Assembly: GCA_031425695.1 (NCBI GenBank)
Contig: JANPJV010000170.1
Span: forward strand, 1-7,054
Direction: 5' to 3'
From: JANPJV01 sp031425695
Lineage (GTDB): Bacteria; Pseudomonadota; Gammaproteobacteria; Xanthomonadales; SZUA-5
Length of the DNA stretch: 7,054 nucleotides
Part shown: positions 5,657 through 7,054 of the stretch, in pieces
How positions within the stretch are numbered: position 1 is the first letter of the stretch
Layout of the letters: each line of letters starts with the position of its first letter
Program-made: the position numbers and the translations under genes
The notes under the pieces: generated by a model
The model's input: only the letters and a program-made list of their open reading frames with translations
What the model was told of the DNA's origin: nothing
Databases searched by the model: none

Positions 5657-7003
5657 ATGAGGCAGACAGAAGAGCCGGGCAGCGTTAGCCGTCTGGGCGT
5701 GTCCGCGCCGCCAGTCGATGGGCCCGACATCGCGAGGGAAGAATCGTCGGTCAGCTTGATGCGGCGCGCGGCATTCCTGGCCGTCGCGGACGCCGCAGCT
5801 AAAGCCTGCGCGTTCGTTGCGGCTATCGTCGCCGCACGTTTCTTCGGCGAGAGCGGATTTGGTGCGCTCAACTTCGCACAGGCGGTGGCAACCTTTGTGC
5901 TCGTGGCGGGCGGATCATGGCTCGACACCTACGCTGTCAAGGCGGCCACGCAGGCACCCGAGCGACTTGGCGCCATCGCCACCACCGTCGTACGGCTCCG
6001 CCTCGCGCTCGGTTCAGGGGCCTTTGTTGCAGTCACAACCATCGCCTGGTTTTTTGCACCCCTGCACGCGGTGTTTCCGCTGATCCTTGTTTACAGCTTG
6101 TCGGTCTTCACCCAGGCGCTTTCACTCCAGTGGATCACGCAGGCGGTACGCAAGACGCACCTGATGGGGATCGCCTTCTTTACCGCACAGGCGATCTATC
6201 TCTCACTGTTCCTGGTGCTTTTACAGTTGACAGGCGGTACCTGGACCGTTCCCGTCGCACTGGTGATTGGCGAACTCATTGCGGCGATCGGATTGTGGCG
6301 CTGGGGACGGCGGTCAGTGACCTGGTTCGCCGAGCCGGTTGCGTACCGCGACGCGCTCGCTTTCCTGCGGCGCGCGGCGCCGGTTGGCGTTGCGAATCTC
6401 TTGCGCGGGGTAGCGCTTGGTTCGGACCTGGTCATCGTAGGGATGCTGTTGACGCTCACCGATGCTGGCGCGTATGCCGCGGCATTCAAGATCTACCTGC
6501 TCGGCGTGACGGCGATCAGCCTGTACATGATTGTCTCGTTTCCAAAGATCGTGCGCGTCGCGGGCGCGCAGCCGAGCGACCTCAGCCGGCAATTGATGCT
6601 CTCCACCGTCATCTTGTTGGTCGTCGGCAGCCCCGCCTTGATCGGCGGAACAGTGTTTGCGAGCGACCTTCTCGGATGGCTGTTCGGCAGTCATTTTGCT
6701 GCAGGCGGCGCCAGCCTGCGCATCCTGCTCGCCACGCTGGTGCTGTACGCAGTGACTTCGCATTTACGCAATGCGCTGCTCGCATTCGAGAAGCAGCGCA
6801 TCGATCTGTTACCGGTCGGCGTGAGCGCGGTCGTACACGTCATGGTCAAGGTCGGATTGGTCGCTCGATTTGGCATGGAGGGCGTAGCGCTCGGTACATT
6901 GATCGGCGAGGCGACACTACTCGTCCTCACAATGTGGATTTATCGTCGAGTCGTACGCGCGGCGCGCGACGCGCCGGTACTGATCCCTGTGGGAATGCCG
7001 TAA
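5657..7003 (+). CDS. Polysaccharide flippase, Wzx-like (MOP/MVF-type exporter)
   Basis: A 448-residue integral inner-membrane protein of the polysaccharide-exporter type that would flip lipid-linked oligosaccharides from the cytoplasmic to the periplasmic face. About twelve hydrophobic helices can be marked (near 38-60, 71-90, 113-133, 137-155, 171-191, 196-214, 243-263, 274-294, 314-334, 352-372, 384-404, 408-428), two sets of six with a polar link near 215-240, as expected for Wzx. The segment ARFFGESGFGALNFAQA (60-76) after the first helix is typical of the family. The first 34 residues are polar and unlike other flippases, so the true start may be GTG at 5699 or ATG at 5759, which puts the first helix right after the start; none of the three has a clear Shine-Dalgarno sequence. 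The ATG at 5657 overlaps a TGA of another frame (ATGA). It is transcribed divergently from the operon whose product it probably exports (inference). A teichoic-acid or related exporter is the main alternative. Confidence 0.9.
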   Translation: MRQTEEPGSVSRLGVSAPPVDGPDIAREESSVSLMRRAAFLAVADAAAKACAFVAAIVAARFFGESGFGALNFAQAVATFVLVAGGSWLDTYAVKAATQAPERLGAIATTVVRLRLALGSGAFVAVTTIAWFFAPLHAVFPLILVYSLSVFTQALSLQWITQAVRKTHLMGIAFFTAQAIYLSLFLVLLQLTGGTWTVPVALVIGELIAAIGLWRWGRRSVTWFAEPVAYRDALAFLRRAAPVGVANLLRGVALGSDLVIVGMLLTLTDAGAYAAAFKIYLLGVTAISLYMIVSFPKIVRVAGAQPSDLSRQLMLSTVILLVVGSPALIGGTVFASDLLGWLFGSHFAAGGASLRILLATLVLYAVTSHLRNALLAFEKQRIDLLPVGVSAVVHVMVKVGLVARFGMEGVALGTLIGEATLLVLTMWIYRRVVRAARDAPVLIPVGMP

Positions 7004-7054
7004 GGCTTATCGAGGCCGGCTCCGGGATTACCTGCGTCGCCGCAGTCAGGGATT

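Noticed and set aside
1..7054. CRISPR arrays, tRNA or rRNA genes, insertion sequences
   Set aside because: No regularly spaced repeats, no tRNA-like cloverleaf and no transposase frame were seen on either strand.

Overview
The window is high-GC (by eye well above 60%) bacterial DNA. Compact divergent gene layout, protein style and the C/G-rich intergenic hairpin at the left edge suit a high-GC proteobacterium, but nothing here fixes the genus. Content is typical of a surface-polysaccharide (O-antigen, capsule or exopolysaccharide) accessory locus: two family-2 glycosyltransferases, two SAM-dependent methyltransferases, one radical SAM protein and one polysaccharide flippase.

Layout. Positions 1-217 hold no gene, only a perfect 10-bp inverted repeat at 1-29. 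From 5235 down to 218 five genes lie on the minus strand in the order methyltransferase A (5235-4300), radical SAM/SPASM-like enzyme (4225-3029), glycosyltransferase A (3025-2090), methyltransferase B (2021-1095), glycosyltransferase B (1087-218). Gaps are 74, 3, 68 and 7 bases, so they are probably one operon. A 421-base divergent intergenic region (5236-5656) follows, with a UUCG-capped hairpin and a short coding-like remnant. A Wzx-like 12-helix flippase runs on the plus strand at 5657-7003. The last 51 bases hold nothing recognisable.

How the genes may work together (inference). The two methyltransferases resemble each other along their full length, and so do the two glycosyltransferases. 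The operon therefore looks like a duplicated methyltransferase-glycosyltransferase pair with a radical SAM enzyme in it. The glycosyltransferases would add sugars to a lipid carrier at the inner face of the membrane, the methyltransferases and radical SAM enzyme would modify the sugar or an attached group, and the flippase would move the product outward. The most unusual points are that glycosyltransferase B has lost the acidic residues expected for nucleotide-sugar/metal binding, that glycosyltransferase A lacks the acidic residue at the usual acceptor-side site which B keeps, and that the radical SAM protein has lost a cysteine in its C-terminal cluster motif. No polymerase, initiating transferase or nucleotide-sugar synthesis gene is visible, so the locus probably extends beyond the window.
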